Assembly (NCBI GenBank): GCA_021604865.1
Contig: BQJU01000032.1
Span: 21,189 to 85,188 of the forward strand
Direction: 5' to 3'
DNA from: Saprospiraceae bacterium
GTDB taxonomy: Bacteria > Bacteroidota > Bacteroidia > Chitinophagales > Saprospiraceae
DNA: 64,000 bases
The translations under genes were made by a program, and so were the position numbers. Positions 54,301 through 62,929 of this stretch are shown in pieces. Position 1 is the first letter of the stretch. Every line of letters starts with the position of its first letter. The notes beneath the pieces were generated by a model. The model worked only from the letters and a program-made list of their open reading frames with translations, did no database searches and had not been told where the DNA came from.

Positions 54301-55025
54301 GGAAAAACATTGACCTAACTGCTTTTTTTAATGAAAAAGTAAACGAAATATTTAAACAGAAATACCTCTCTCCACGGCCAACGGGGCCCACCGTCCAACT
54401 ACCGATACAAGGAATTGGAAATTGGTGTTACCCACTGGTAGAGGTAGAAATTAATGATGCTGGTTTGCGCGAACTTGCCGGACAGGATGAACGATTTAAG
54501 CTATCCCAAAACATCCCTTTCCGGACACCAGGCCCGGGTGAGCAGGAAAATATTGTATTTACCTCCAAATGGCACAACTTCCCGGATCAAGTCACCATTC
54601 CTCTAACCGGCAAAGCAAATCACTTGTATTTGTTAATGGCCGGCTCCACCAATCCGATGCAAAGCAGAATCGACAATGGGCTAGTGGAAATTAGCTATAC
54701 CGATGGCTCAACTACCGTACTCCCTTTGCGCAATCCCGAAACCTGGTGGCCGATTGAGCAGGATTATTACCTCGATGGATTTGCCTTTTATTCGGATTTG
54801 CCGGTGCCGCCCAGAGTGCATTTAAAAACAGGGTTGGTGACCAGGGATTTTAGAGACTACACGAGCATAAAAGGATTTTCTGATACCGGAATTGACGGGG
54901 GGGCAGCTACTGTGTTGGACTTGCCATTGAATCCTGATAAAACATTGAAAACACTTAGAGTTGAAACCTTGGCAAACGATGTAGTAATTGGTTTGATGGG
55001 GATCACTTTGATGATGATAAATTAG
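51351..55025 (+). CDS. DUF4450 family six-hairpin glycosidase-like protein
   Basis: The 1224 aa product has a signal peptide (about 1-27). Residues about 35-260 match the DUF4450 domain: EAIVIRNGERRFNRALYGAN, FRVETGDLPEFALYMPRMGG and FNREGDIGADPESVFYL. Residues about 330-720 look like an (alpha/alpha)6 barrel (HHGAIAWRQQLNGWRGAYVA, DPMGWHDRAQMHIRAYAKSQ, HHYDMNQVFIDQVLRHFNWT, TTNWLPYTWSVNN), the fold of rhamnosidase-like families. Beta domains follow. DUF4450 proteins occur in glycan loci of Bacteroidota, but I know of no activity I can assign safely. It probably hydrolyses or binds a side chain. It lies between GH106 and another glycosidase-like gene with 27 and 17 nt gaps. Confidence 0.85.
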   Translation: MFQLRFSYLSLAGLAIFLLGFATSIQGQNQGNHKYWHGIERSIRYQPEEEAIVIRNGERRFNRALYGANTGFRVETGDLPEFALYMPRMGGTVRLGLMTASASKWLIDADSILARYHPGTMSYEIKDALLGSGTLSIEVLAMHQAEGIIFRCKFDQAIPGVTLFWMYGGVSDERFNREGDIGADPESVFYLTAENCAGNIYELEDHTFRLKYNSQDKNYQGGAKQIKGIIPPGRHMKQVDASVQNSPALCFASSRSKTPAIAGKLKAARDWQYFLIHNANDDSSFIYSELEETFKQADQQRRDIANRVKLVTPDIYINPLGGALSIAADAIWETPAYHHGAIAWRQQLNGWRGAYVADPMGWHDRAQMHIRAYAKSQLSQPESGPNTPDISRNFARQKEEIGTAIFTKGYISRYPDGERLRAHHYDMNQVFIDQVLRHFNWTGDLDFVREMWPVLQRHLAWEKRCFDTDGDALYDAYCSFWASDAVQYSGGGVTHASAYHHYANTRMAQLAQLIGKNPEPYLLEAAKIKLALNRELWLPDKGCFAEFKDLLGLQQLHTSPGLWTIYHTIDSEVSDPFQTFQLLQYIDHEIPHIPISAKGLPRDDYYTLSTTNWLPYTWSVNNVALAEVMHTALAYWQGGRKETAFHLWKSALMESMYLGASPGSIQQLSFYDAIRGELYRDFADPVGMTARSLVEGLFGITPDALNKVLTIRPGLPLDWEYATLEVPDISFHFEHKGQIDRYSIKPDFSKRMDLNLLIPARSASVQSVKVNGNIVKWTNVEGAIGYPMIAITTTAKEQYDIEIIWNGDAVETLEIPPSTIINGQLAINCGHAEITTIHDPQHVFKTHKIESGKLAASVGTSTGWKTVFAKMQQGALSWWEPMCFVVNNPIEIEPLQQQASQSLNFRIRNNTDFPVQGTLFLGKGNREALQDVSIAAYETSEEIRLISPNLVSGSNLVRFKWDNHNWTEKKVVNWEIKNQPSKKWKNIDLTAFFNEKVNEIFKQKYLSPRPTGPTVQLPIQGIGNWCYPLVEVEINDAGLRELAGQDERFKLSQNIPFRTPGPGEQENIVFTSKWHNFPDQVTIPLTGKANHLYLLMAGSTNPMQSRIDNGLVEISYTDGSTTVLPLRNPETWWPIEQDYYLDGFAFYSDLPVPPRVHLKTGLVTRDFRDYTSIKGFSDTGIDGGAATVLDLPLNPDKTLKTLRVETLANDVVIGLMGITLMMIN

Positions 55026-55042
55026 TTATTAGAACATAAAAA

Positions 55043-57187
55043 ATGGAAATAAAAATACCACTATTCTTGATTTGCCTTTTATTCTTCTCTTTCGACCAGG
55101 AGAAACCTGTCGATCCGATCGATCGCCATAGTTTGGTGTCAAGGCATAATGTAATCATTTCAGAAGCAGATACCCTGGCGGCTTTATCTGTAGGCAATGG
55201 CGGTTTTGCTTTTACCCCGGATATTACCGGACTACAGACTTTCCCTGAATATTACCAAAACGGCATACCACTGGGGACGCAATCCGAATGGGGTTGGCAT
55301 AGTTTTCCGAATACCGGAAATTATCAGATTGAAGATGTGGCCGTGGATTTCGAGACCTGTAATGACCACCATTTTCCGGTAGCTGTTCAACGCAAGGAAG
55401 GAAGAGCAAAAGAAGCAACAAACTGGCTGAGAACGAATCCTCACCGCCTGCATCTTGGGTTAGTTGGCCTGGTATTGCTAAAAAGCGATGGAGCGGAAGC
55501 TGGCATAGAAGATATCACACAGTTCAACCAGAAACTGGATATGTGGTCAGGTAAAATTGTCAGCAATTACGAAATTGAGGGCGTTCCTGTCCAGGTCGAA
55601 TTGTACGCCCACCAGGAGAAGGATCAAATCTCTTTTCGCATACAATCAGACCTAATTAAGCAGGGAAAATTGAAAGTAAAATTTCGCTTCCCTTATGGAA
55701 ATGACTGCCATGTTTGCCCGGGATACGATTGGGATCATCCTGAAAAACACAAAACTGAAATTGTTCAGCAGGGCAAAAAAAGGGCATGGCTCAAAAGAAC
55801 GCTAGACCAATCAACCTATTATGTAGGTGCGAGCTGGAGTGGTGACGCCAGCTTTAAGGAGGTTGAGCCGCATTTCTTTGAACTCACCCCATCGATAAAA
55901 TCTGGCCAAATAGAATGCAGTGTTCTTTTTAGTGACAATGAAAAACAGGAACAACAAGCAGGATTTGAATCTACCCGAAAAAATAGTGAACAAGGCTTCG
56001 AAAAATTTTGGGAAACAGGTGGAGCTATTGACTTTTCGGCATGCACGGATCCACGGGCGAAAGAACTGGAAAGACGTGTCGTATTATCCCAATACCTGAC
56101 AAAAATACAATGTGCAGGCTCCTACCCTCCTCAGGAAACCGGACTAACCTGTAATAGCTGGTACGGAAAATTCCATCTGGAAATGCACTGGTGGCACGGG
56201 GTCCATTTCGCTTTGTGGGGAAGGATCGGTCTCTTGGAAAAAAGTATGGACTGGTATAAAGATGTTATGCAGGAAGCCAGGGGTACCGCCCAATGGCAGG
56301 GTTTTTCAGGAGTGAGATGGCAGAAAATGACCAGCCCTGAGGGTAAAATCAGTCCCTCAAGTGTAGGAGAGTTTTTAGCGTGGCAGCAACCCCACCCCAT
56401 TTATTTTGCAGAATTGTTTTACCGGCAAAAAATGGATACTGAAACGCTCGAAAGGTTTAAAGAAGTCGTCTTTGAGACCGCTGATTTCATGGCTTCTTTT
56501 GCTCAATACGATACAACCGATGGCAAGTATCACTTGTGCCAACCCCTCATCCCCGCCCAGGAAATTTTTCATGCTACAGAAACAAATGATCCTCCATTTG
56601 AATTGGCTTATTGGCATTACGGCTTGACCGTAGCACAAAAATGGAGAGAAAGACTGGGATTTCCCCCCAACCAAACCTGGCAAAACGTAATTGATAATTT
56701 GGCACCACTGCCCCAAGCCAACAATTTATACTTACCCTGTGCAAATGCCTTTACTGCTTACACTGTAGACAGTTTACGCGAAGACCATCCAATTGTCACT
56801 GGTGCATACGGCATGCTACCAATTAGCCCAATGATTGATACCACTGTTATGGGCAATACATTTGAAGAAATTTTTAACCACTGGGATTGGCCCAGTACTT
56901 GGGGGTGGGATTACCCTATGCTAGCAATGACTGCTGCCCGTTTGGGGAAACCGGAACTTGCCATAAACGCATTATTGCTGGATGTGCCAAAGAATACCTA
57001 TCTGCCCAATGGACACAACTATCAAGATAAGAGGTTGCGGCTTTATTTGCCAGGAAATGGTGGCTTATTGACCGCTGTGAGTATGATGGCAGTAGGCTGG
57101 GACCATGCTCCGGAAAAAGAAAACCCCGGTTTCCCTGACAATGGTAAATGGAAAATAAAATGGGAGGGTTTAAAATTGATGCCCTAA
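55043..57187 (+). CDS. Six-hairpin glycosidase-like exported protein, family not assigned
   Basis: The 714 aa product has a short hydrophobic N-terminus (MEIKIPLFLICLLFFSF) that looks like a signal. An N-terminal beta sandwich (ALSVGNGGFAFTPDITGLQT, GIPLGTQSEWGWHSFPNTGN) is followed by an (alpha/alpha)6-like domain with WYGKFHLEMHWWHGVHFALW, LLEKSMDWYKDVMQEARG and WDWPSTWGWDYPMLAMTAAR. This two-part plan is that of GH65/GH15-like glycosidases and phosphorylases. The Glu in FHLEMHWWH is a possible catalytic acid (inference). I cannot give a CAZy family. It sits between DUF4450 and GH105, 17 nt after the former, so it probably acts on the same oligosaccharide. Confidence 0.7.
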   Translation: MEIKIPLFLICLLFFSFDQEKPVDPIDRHSLVSRHNVIISEADTLAALSVGNGGFAFTPDITGLQTFPEYYQNGIPLGTQSEWGWHSFPNTGNYQIEDVAVDFETCNDHHFPVAVQRKEGRAKEATNWLRTNPHRLHLGLVGLVLLKSDGAEAGIEDITQFNQKLDMWSGKIVSNYEIEGVPVQVELYAHQEKDQISFRIQSDLIKQGKLKVKFRFPYGNDCHVCPGYDWDHPEKHKTEIVQQGKKRAWLKRTLDQSTYYVGASWSGDASFKEVEPHFFELTPSIKSGQIECSVLFSDNEKQEQQAGFESTRKNSEQGFEKFWETGGAIDFSACTDPRAKELERRVVLSQYLTKIQCAGSYPPQETGLTCNSWYGKFHLEMHWWHGVHFALWGRIGLLEKSMDWYKDVMQEARGTAQWQGFSGVRWQKMTSPEGKISPSSVGEFLAWQQPHPIYFAELFYRQKMDTETLERFKEVVFETADFMASFAQYDTTDGKYHLCQPLIPAQEIFHATETNDPPFELAYWHYGLTVAQKWRERLGFPPNQTWQNVIDNLAPLPQANNLYLPCANAFTAYTVDSLREDHPIVTGAYGMLPISPMIDTTVMGNTFEEIFNHWDWPSTWGWDYPMLAMTAARLGKPELAINALLLDVPKNTYLPNGHNYQDKRLRLYLPGNGGLLTAVSMMAVGWDHAPEKENPGFPDNGKWKIKWEGLKLMP

Positions 57188-57222
57188 CAAATCGACTTTA
57201 TAACAATGAAAAACAACACTTT

Positions 57223-58386
57223 ATGGGAAAGATAATTACAAATAGGAACCCTCTGATTATCTCCTTATGGTTAGTGGGATTTTCCATAATCACTTCTGCG
57301 GTAAGCCTCCAAGCTCAACCTCTTCCTGGGAAAGCACAAACAATGGAAAAAATGAGACTGGCCAATGCCTATTTTATGGAAAAATGGCCTGATGTTGGAA
57401 AAAGAATTGTCACCAATAAATCCCGGGCAAGTAACATTTGGACCAGGGCGGTCTATTATGAGGGGTTAATGGCACTATACAAAATCGACAAACAACAGGT
57501 CTATTATGATTATGCGGTTAGCTGGGCCGATTTCCACAAATGGGACCTTCGGGATGGAGAGACCTACTCCAGAAATGCGGATAACCAATGTGCCGGCCAA
57601 ACCTATATCGACCTGTATCTGATTGATAAACAACCAGAAAGGATCAAACACATCAAGGCTTCCATAGATAGTATGATGAATACTTCAAAGATCGATGATT
57701 GGAGTTGGATTGATGCGATTCAGATGGCCATGCCAGTATTCGCCAAACTAGGTGTCATCTATAAAGATGAGGCTTATTTTGAAAGGATGTACCAAATGTA
57801 TCGCTTTACAAAAAAGGAGCATGGTGATAACGGCCTTTACAACAAAAAAGACAGGCTATGGTGGCGGGATGGTGATTTTGATCCACCCTATAAGGAACCC
57901 AATGGAGAGGATTCCTATTGGTCGCGGGGAAATGGTTGGGTGGTTATGGCATTGGCCCGGGTCTTGGAAATTATACCCAAAGATGCTCCCCACAGAAAGG
58001 AGTACACCAAAGATCTAAAGAACATGGTTAAGGCTATTGCAAAGGTGCAACGACCAGATGGATTTTGGAATGTGAGTTTACATGATCCAACTCATTTTGG
58101 TGGTAAGGAAACTTCAGGAACAGCCATGTTTGTGTATGCAATGGCCTGGGGAATCAATAATGGCATTCTAAAAGAAAAAAAATATAGTCCGGTCTTAACG
58201 AAGGCCTGGAATGCATTGATCAAAGATGCCCTACATAAAAACGGTTTTCTTGGATACGTTCAGAGCACTGGAAAAGAACCCAAAGATGGCCAGCCGGTTA
58301 CCTACCGCAAAGTACCTGACTTTGAAGACTATGGTCTTGGCGCTTTCCTCTTAGCAGGAAGTGAAGTATATAAAATGAGTCAATAA
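57223..58386 (+). CDS. GH105 unsaturated uronyl hydrolase, exported
   Basis: I choose the ATG at 57223, giving 387 aa with a signal peptide (MGKIITNRNPLIISLWLVGF ... LQAQ); the upstream in-frame ATG at 57148 overlaps the previous gene. The (alpha/alpha)6 barrel shows SNIWTRAVYYEGLMALYKID, NADNQCAGQTYIDLYLI, WSWIDAIQMAMPVFAKLG with Asp164 as the likely catalytic residue, and EDSYWSRGNGWVVMALARVL and GTAMFVYAMAWGINNG. GH105 enzymes (YteR-like) hydrolyse the 4,5-unsaturated uronic acid left by a lyase, releasing a 4-deoxy-keto-uronate. The PL22-like gene supplies such ends and KduD acts on the downstream product, so the three form one route. Confidence 0.92.
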   Translation: MGKIITNRNPLIISLWLVGFSIITSAVSLQAQPLPGKAQTMEKMRLANAYFMEKWPDVGKRIVTNKSRASNIWTRAVYYEGLMALYKIDKQQVYYDYAVSWADFHKWDLRDGETYSRNADNQCAGQTYIDLYLIDKQPERIKHIKASIDSMMNTSKIDDWSWIDAIQMAMPVFAKLGVIYKDEAYFERMYQMYRFTKKEHGDNGLYNKKDRLWWRDGDFDPPYKEPNGEDSYWSRGNGWVVMALARVLEIIPKDAPHRKEYTKDLKNMVKAIAKVQRPDGFWNVSLHDPTHFGGKETSGTAMFVYAMAWGINNGILKEKKYSPVLTKAWNALIKDALHKNGFLGYVQSTGKEPKDGQPVTYRKVPDFEDYGLGAFLLAGSEVYKMSQ

Positions 58387-58405
58387 AAACGCTACCTAAG
58401 ATACA

Positions 58406-58430
58406 TTTGGAGACTAATTGGGGCTCCAAA
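58406..58430 (+). terminator. Small hairpin between GH105 and GH31 genes
   Basis: TTTGGAG (58406-58412) pairs with CTCCAAA (58424-58430) around an 11 nt loop, in the 75 bp gap. No T tract follows, so it may only modulate the transcript. Confidence 0.35.
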
Positions 58431-58461
58431 ACTTGCTCTAATAAATTTTAAAATTACTTTA

Positions 58462-60573
58462 ATGAAAAACAGTATTTGTTTTTTGAAGACTGGAAGTTTG
58501 TTTTTCCTTTTTTTGATCTTAATTACATCTTGCGCTGACAATTCCGATCTTTTTAAAGTTTCAATTGGGGAAGGAGATTTTCCAATCATCGAAATAGCCA
58601 ACCCTGCCGGAGGAATGGTGACCATCAAGCCAGTATCAATTTCGATAGGAAGCATCGGTTTTGAAAAAAATGGACAAACGACCTGGGTGAAAGGTCAGCC
58701 AGAGAAAAAGCAAAGTGAGGGCGGTGCAACCATCCTGATCTGGGATGTAGCCGATGCTGGAAAAGTTGAAATGAAGGTCAATGCAGCTGATACCGACTTG
58801 GATATCCAACTCCGCTTGATTGGCAGCAATACTCCTGATCACTGGCACCTCAACCTTGCAGCCACCGATGCAGAATATTTTACCGGTATTTTTGAACGCG
58901 TTGTCGACGGTCATCAGAATGAATCGTGGAAAGATAGTATACAAACGGCTATGGATCTCCGAGGAGAACGGATCGAGATGCACCTCAAACCAACCGTTTC
59001 TGCCTATAGTCCTTTTTATATTTCTTCCAGCAATTATGGTTTTTTTGTCAACGGAACCTGGCCGGGTGTATTCGATTTTTGTAAGGCGGCGGCAAATTCG
59101 GTGCAAATAGGGTTTGAAGGTCCCGAACTGTCCTGTCGGTTTTATCTTGGAAAATCTCCTTTAGCAATTGTTCAGCAGCATGCACTCGAAACGGGACCAT
59201 CTTTGGTGCCTCCCGAATGGGCATTTGGTCCGTGGAGGTGGAGAGACGAGCATTTTAACAATAAAAAGTATTATGATAGTACAGAAGTAAAAGCGCCTTT
59301 TAATAGTGACATCGTTGAAGATGTATTGATGATGAAAGCCTATGATATTCCCTGCACTGCTCACTGGATTGACCGCCCTTGGGGGCCTGGCCAAAGAGGT
59401 TTTGACGATTACGAATTCGACACTTTGCGCCTCCCCCAGCCCGAAAAAATGATCAAATGGCTGCAATCAAAAGAAATAGAGCTTATGTTATGGATCGGGC
59501 CATTTGTTATGGGAGAAATGGCCGACTATGCCGAAGAAAAAGGGTATCACCTGGAGAGTAAACCATGGAAGAATTCACGGCAAATACTCATGGACTTCAC
59601 CAACCCCGAAGCTGTAAAATGGTGGGGTAAAAACGGCCCCGGAAAGTTGGCAAAACTGGGCATAAAAGGATTTAAACTCGACCGGGCCGATGGTGAAAAA
59701 CTAATGGATTCCCTTCATCTTAATACGCATGCAGGAACCACCTACCGGGAAAATTTCAATGATTACCCAAGACAATATGTCAAAGCCACTTACGAAGCCG
59801 TTCGGGATGTACTCGGCGATAATTTTGTTTTGTTCCCACGGGCTCAGTACACGGGAAGTGCACAATATGGTAGCATGTGGGCCGGTGATACCAACGGAAA
59901 ACCAGAAGGTTTACGCTCTGCAATTATTGCCTTGCAACGCTGTTCTGTTATGGGATACCCGGTTTGGGGATCTGATATTGGTGGTTATTGGGGCGACTTT
60001 TCTCAAGAAACCTGTAAAAGGTGGCTGGCTTTTGGATGTTTTTCTCCAATTATGGAAACCGGCCCTACCAATAACCTAGGGTTTTGGAACAACCCGGAAG
60101 CACCCCATTATGATCCCGAGTTGATCGCTACCTGGCGATTGTACTCAAAGGTGAGAATGCAATTGGTCCCCTACATTAGAGGATTGGCAAAAGAAGCCCA
60201 TAAAACAGGAACCCCTATTGCCCGTCCTTTGTTTCTGCAATACCCGGAACAGTCAGAAGCTTGGAAGGATTGGCAAACCTATTTATTTGGTCCAGACATC
60301 TTGGTTTCGGCTATATGGGAATCGGGAAAAGAAAAACACCGCCTGTACCTGCCGGAAGGTGAGCAATGGGTGGATGCCTGGGACAAAGAAAGCACCCTGG
60401 AAGGTGGCCACTATATTGAGGTGCATGCCCCTCTTTATAAAATGCCTATTTTTATTCGCAAAGGAGCAAATATAGACCTTGGAGACCTCAATGCACTCTA
60501 TCAGGAGTCCCTGTCCATCGCAAATCAAAAACCGGATCTTGTTGCTCTTGAAAAACAAGAAGGATGGCGATAA
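58462..60573 (+). CDS. GH31 family alpha-glycosidase lipoprotein
   Basis: The 703 aa product starts with a lipobox (FLILITSC, Cys24). An N-terminal beta domain (about 30-240) precedes the GH31 barrel. Asp407 in GFKLDRADGE is the nucleophile and Asp476 in MWAGDTNG the acid/base; AHWIDRPWGPGQRGFDDYEF, MLWIGPFVMGEMADYAEEKG and GYPVWGSDIGGYWGDF are other family landmarks, and SPIMETGP follows. GH31 enzymes usually act on alpha-glucosides or alpha-xylosides; the DRADGE version suits a specialised subgroup. With rhamnose and uronate enzymes nearby, an alpha-linked xylose, glucose or galactose branch is the likely target, but the sequence does not decide. It overlaps the next gene by 10 bp. Confidence 0.92.
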   Translation: MKNSICFLKTGSLFFLFLILITSCADNSDLFKVSIGEGDFPIIEIANPAGGMVTIKPVSISIGSIGFEKNGQTTWVKGQPEKKQSEGGATILIWDVADAGKVEMKVNAADTDLDIQLRLIGSNTPDHWHLNLAATDAEYFTGIFERVVDGHQNESWKDSIQTAMDLRGERIEMHLKPTVSAYSPFYISSSNYGFFVNGTWPGVFDFCKAAANSVQIGFEGPELSCRFYLGKSPLAIVQQHALETGPSLVPPEWAFGPWRWRDEHFNNKKYYDSTEVKAPFNSDIVEDVLMMKAYDIPCTAHWIDRPWGPGQRGFDDYEFDTLRLPQPEKMIKWLQSKEIELMLWIGPFVMGEMADYAEEKGYHLESKPWKNSRQILMDFTNPEAVKWWGKNGPGKLAKLGIKGFKLDRADGEKLMDSLHLNTHAGTTYRENFNDYPRQYVKATYEAVRDVLGDNFVLFPRAQYTGSAQYGSMWAGDTNGKPEGLRSAIIALQRCSVMGYPVWGSDIGGYWGDFSQETCKRWLAFGCFSPIMETGPTNNLGFWNNPEAPHYDPELIATWRLYSKVRMQLVPYIRGLAKEAHKTGTPIARPLFLQYPEQSEAWKDWQTYLFGPDILVSAIWESGKEKHRLYLPEGEQWVDAWDKESTLEGGHYIEVHAPLYKMPIFIRKGANIDLGDLNALYQESLSIANQKPDLVALEKQEGWR

Positions 60574-62687
60574 CTAACAAATCATTCTACTGGCTGGTTT
60601 TACTGGCGATGTTATTTTTTGCTGCTTGTAAAGTACAGGAAGAAGCTAAAAGTGTTATTGCCTCACCAAAAGCAGGCAAACCCAATATTATCTTTATCAT
60701 GGCCGACGACCTGGGTTATGGTGACCTGGGATCATACGGCCAGAAGGTCATTAAAACACCCCATCTCGACAGGATGGCCACTGAAGGCATTCGTTTTACG
60801 CAATGTTATGCCGGTTCCACAGTTTGTGCACCCTCCCGGTCGGTTTTATTGACTGGAAAACATACTGGGCATACTACTGTTCGTGGTAATACCGGCGTAG
60901 GTGGCGTTGTTGGTTTAGGTGGAGCAGCCGGGAGAATACCCCTGCAAGATTCCGATACTACGATTGCAGAAGTATTAAAACCTGCCGGTTATATCACCGG
61001 CATGACCGGCAAATGGGGACTTGGGGAGCCAAACACTTCAGGCCATCCATCGGATCAAGGGTTTGATGAATTTTTTGGATTTCTCAATCAACGTCGGGCA
61101 CATTCGTATTTTCCTCCTTATATTTGGAAGGACACTGTAAAAATCACCTTAGAAAATAATCAAAAGGGTGCACAAAAGGAATATGTCCACGATCTGTTCT
61201 CGGATTACGCAATCGATTTTATCAACAGATATCAGGATACTACTTTTTTCCTTTATTTGCCTTATACTATTCCCCATGACGAATACCAAATTCCGGATTT
61301 GGGGATTTACGCCGATAGTTTACACTGGAAAGAGGAAGAAAGGATTTACGCAGCCATGGTCAGTCGCATGGACGCAGATGTAGGTCGCATTTTTCAGGTT
61401 TTGAAAGACTTGAAAATTGATGAGCAGACAATTGTTTTTTTCTGTTCTGATAATGGTGCAGCTCAATTGTGGGAAGGTAGGTTTGACAGTTCCGGACCAT
61501 TGCGGGGTCGTAAACGCGATCTCTATGAAGGTGGGATCAGAACACCGATGATTGTTCGGCAACCTGGTGTGATACCAGCGGGCTTGGTGAGCGATTATCC
61601 ATGGCATTTTGTCGATGTACTTCCTACCTTGGCGGAATTGGCGGGCGCTGTTTTTCCTGTTGATATTGATGGCCATAGCGTTTGCCAGGAATTGGGACTG
61701 AAAACTAAAAATGAAAAGAAGGTAGGCAGGGCTTTTTATTGGGAATTTCACGAAAATGGATTCCAACAAGCCGTTCGATGGGGTAAATGGAAAGGATTGC
61801 GATTCTCTTTGGAAAGTGAGTGGGAATTATATGACCTGGAAACTGATCCGGGAGAACAGCGTGACCTGAGTAAATTGCGGCCGGAAATAGTGGTTAAATT
61901 AAATCAGATTGCAGCAACTGAACGGGTGCCTTCTCCTTATTTTCCAGTAGAAAAACAATCGAATAAAAAAACCATATTTATCATCGGAGATTCAACAGTA
62001 AAAAAGGGAAAAGGCAAAGGCGAAGATGGAATGTGGGGCTGGGGGGATTTCCTTGGCGACTCCTTTGACACCACTAAAATACAGGTAGTGAACCTGGCAC
62101 GTGGCGGAAGAAGCAGCAAAACCTTTATCACGGAAGGGTTGTGGGACAATTTATTAACACTCCTTCAGCCAGGTGATTTTGTACTGATGCAGTTTGGACA
62201 TAATGATGGTGGACCTATAAATACCGGGAAGGCAAGGGGATCACTTAAAGGTGATGGAGAAAAGTTTCAGGAAGTCATAATGGAAGGAACCGGAAAAAAA
62301 GAAAAGGTCCACACCTACGGTTGGTATATGCGAAAATATATTGCTGACAGCAAAACAAAGGGAGCCATTCCGGTAGTACTTTCTATGATTCCAAGGAACA
62401 GATGGGAAAAAGCTACCGTGATCAGAGCATCAGCCGATTATGGAAAATGGGCTAAACAAGCAGCTATGCAGGCTGGAGCGTGGTTTATTGATCTCAATGA
62501 GATTGTAGCCAAAAAGTATGAAACAATTGGACAAGAAACCGTGGATGCACAATTCTTTCTGGAAGATCATACACATACCACGGAAGCTGGGGCCCAGCTA
62601 AATGCCAACTCGGTTGTGGATGGGATCCAACGCCTCAGGTATTGCCAATTGAAGGATTTTTTAAAAAATAAAGCTGCTAAAAACTGA
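60564..62687 (+). CDS. Sulfatase fused to rhamnogalacturonan-acetylesterase-like SGNH domain, lipoprotein
   Basis: The 707 aa product is a lipoprotein (LLAMLFFAAC, Cys22). Residues about 38-460 form an S1 sulfatase: Asp48-Asp49 in MADDLGYGD, Cys88 in CAPSR (formylglycine site), TGKWGLGEP and CSDNGAA. Residues about 468-700 form a GDSL/SGNH domain of the rhamnogalacturonan-acetylesterase type: Ser477 in IIGDSTVKKG, Gly514 in NLARGGRSSKTF, Asn547 in FGHNDGG and Asp668/His671 in EDHTHTTEAG. All four SGNH blocks are present, so both halves may be active, removing a sulfate and an acetyl group from the same residue or chain. The start overlaps the GH31 stop by 10 bp, indicating coupling. No frameshift is seen between the halves. 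Confidence 0.92.
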   Translation: MAITNKSFYWLVLLAMLFFAACKVQEEAKSVIASPKAGKPNIIFIMADDLGYGDLGSYGQKVIKTPHLDRMATEGIRFTQCYAGSTVCAPSRSVLLTGKHTGHTTVRGNTGVGGVVGLGGAAGRIPLQDSDTTIAEVLKPAGYITGMTGKWGLGEPNTSGHPSDQGFDEFFGFLNQRRAHSYFPPYIWKDTVKITLENNQKGAQKEYVHDLFSDYAIDFINRYQDTTFFLYLPYTIPHDEYQIPDLGIYADSLHWKEEERIYAAMVSRMDADVGRIFQVLKDLKIDEQTIVFFCSDNGAAQLWEGRFDSSGPLRGRKRDLYEGGIRTPMIVRQPGVIPAGLVSDYPWHFVDVLPTLAELAGAVFPVDIDGHSVCQELGLKTKNEKKVGRAFYWEFHENGFQQAVRWGKWKGLRFSLESEWELYDLETDPGEQRDLSKLRPEIVVKLNQIAATERVPSPYFPVEKQSNKKTIFIIGDSTVKKGKGKGEDGMWGWGDFLGDSFDTTKIQVVNLARGGRSSKTFITEGLWDNLLTLLQPGDFVLMQFGHNDGGPINTGKARGSLKGDGEKFQEVIMEGTGKKEKVHTYGWYMRKYIADSKTKGAIPVVLSMIPRNRWEKATVIRASADYGKWAKQAAMQAGAWFIDLNEIVAKKYETIGQETVDAQFFLEDHTHTTEAGAQLNANSVVDGIQRLRYCQLKDFLKNKAAKN

Positions 62688-62695
62688 TGTAATAA

Positions 62696-62929
62696 ATGAA
62701 AAAGGTAGCACTCGTCGTAGATGAATGGGGTGGCTGGTATCAGGTAGAACCTGGCACCAATCCAGGGTCTCTTTATCAACAAAATTCTATCAGAGATGCG
62801 ATGATCGCAAGAACCACGCTCAACATTTTCAACAATCATTGTGATCGTATAGTGATGGCTAACCTGGTCAAACAATCCGGTGGTCGTGTTGGCCGTAAAA
62901 TAAAAAGAACATCTTTGCAAATCACTTAG
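62696..62929 (+). pseudogene. Internal fragment of a GH51 alpha-L-arabinofuranosidase
   Basis: Translated from the ATG at 62696, residues 3-60 match the part of GH51 around the catalytic nucleophile: [40 protein letters not shown] and [17 protein letters not shown]; the Glu of DEWG is the nucleophile in intact enzymes. A full enzyme is about 500 residues; everything before this point and the C-terminal half are missing. After VKQ the sequence no longer fits, and the TAG stop at 62927-62929 is formed by the junction with the MITE-like element. The sulfatase/esterase gene ends 8 nt upstream, so the 5' part was deleted. The fragment is unlikely to fold as an enzyme. Confidence 0.85.

Noticed and set aside
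57148..57222. Upstream start for GH105
   Set aside because: It overlaps the previous gene and precedes a clear signal peptide that starts at 57223.
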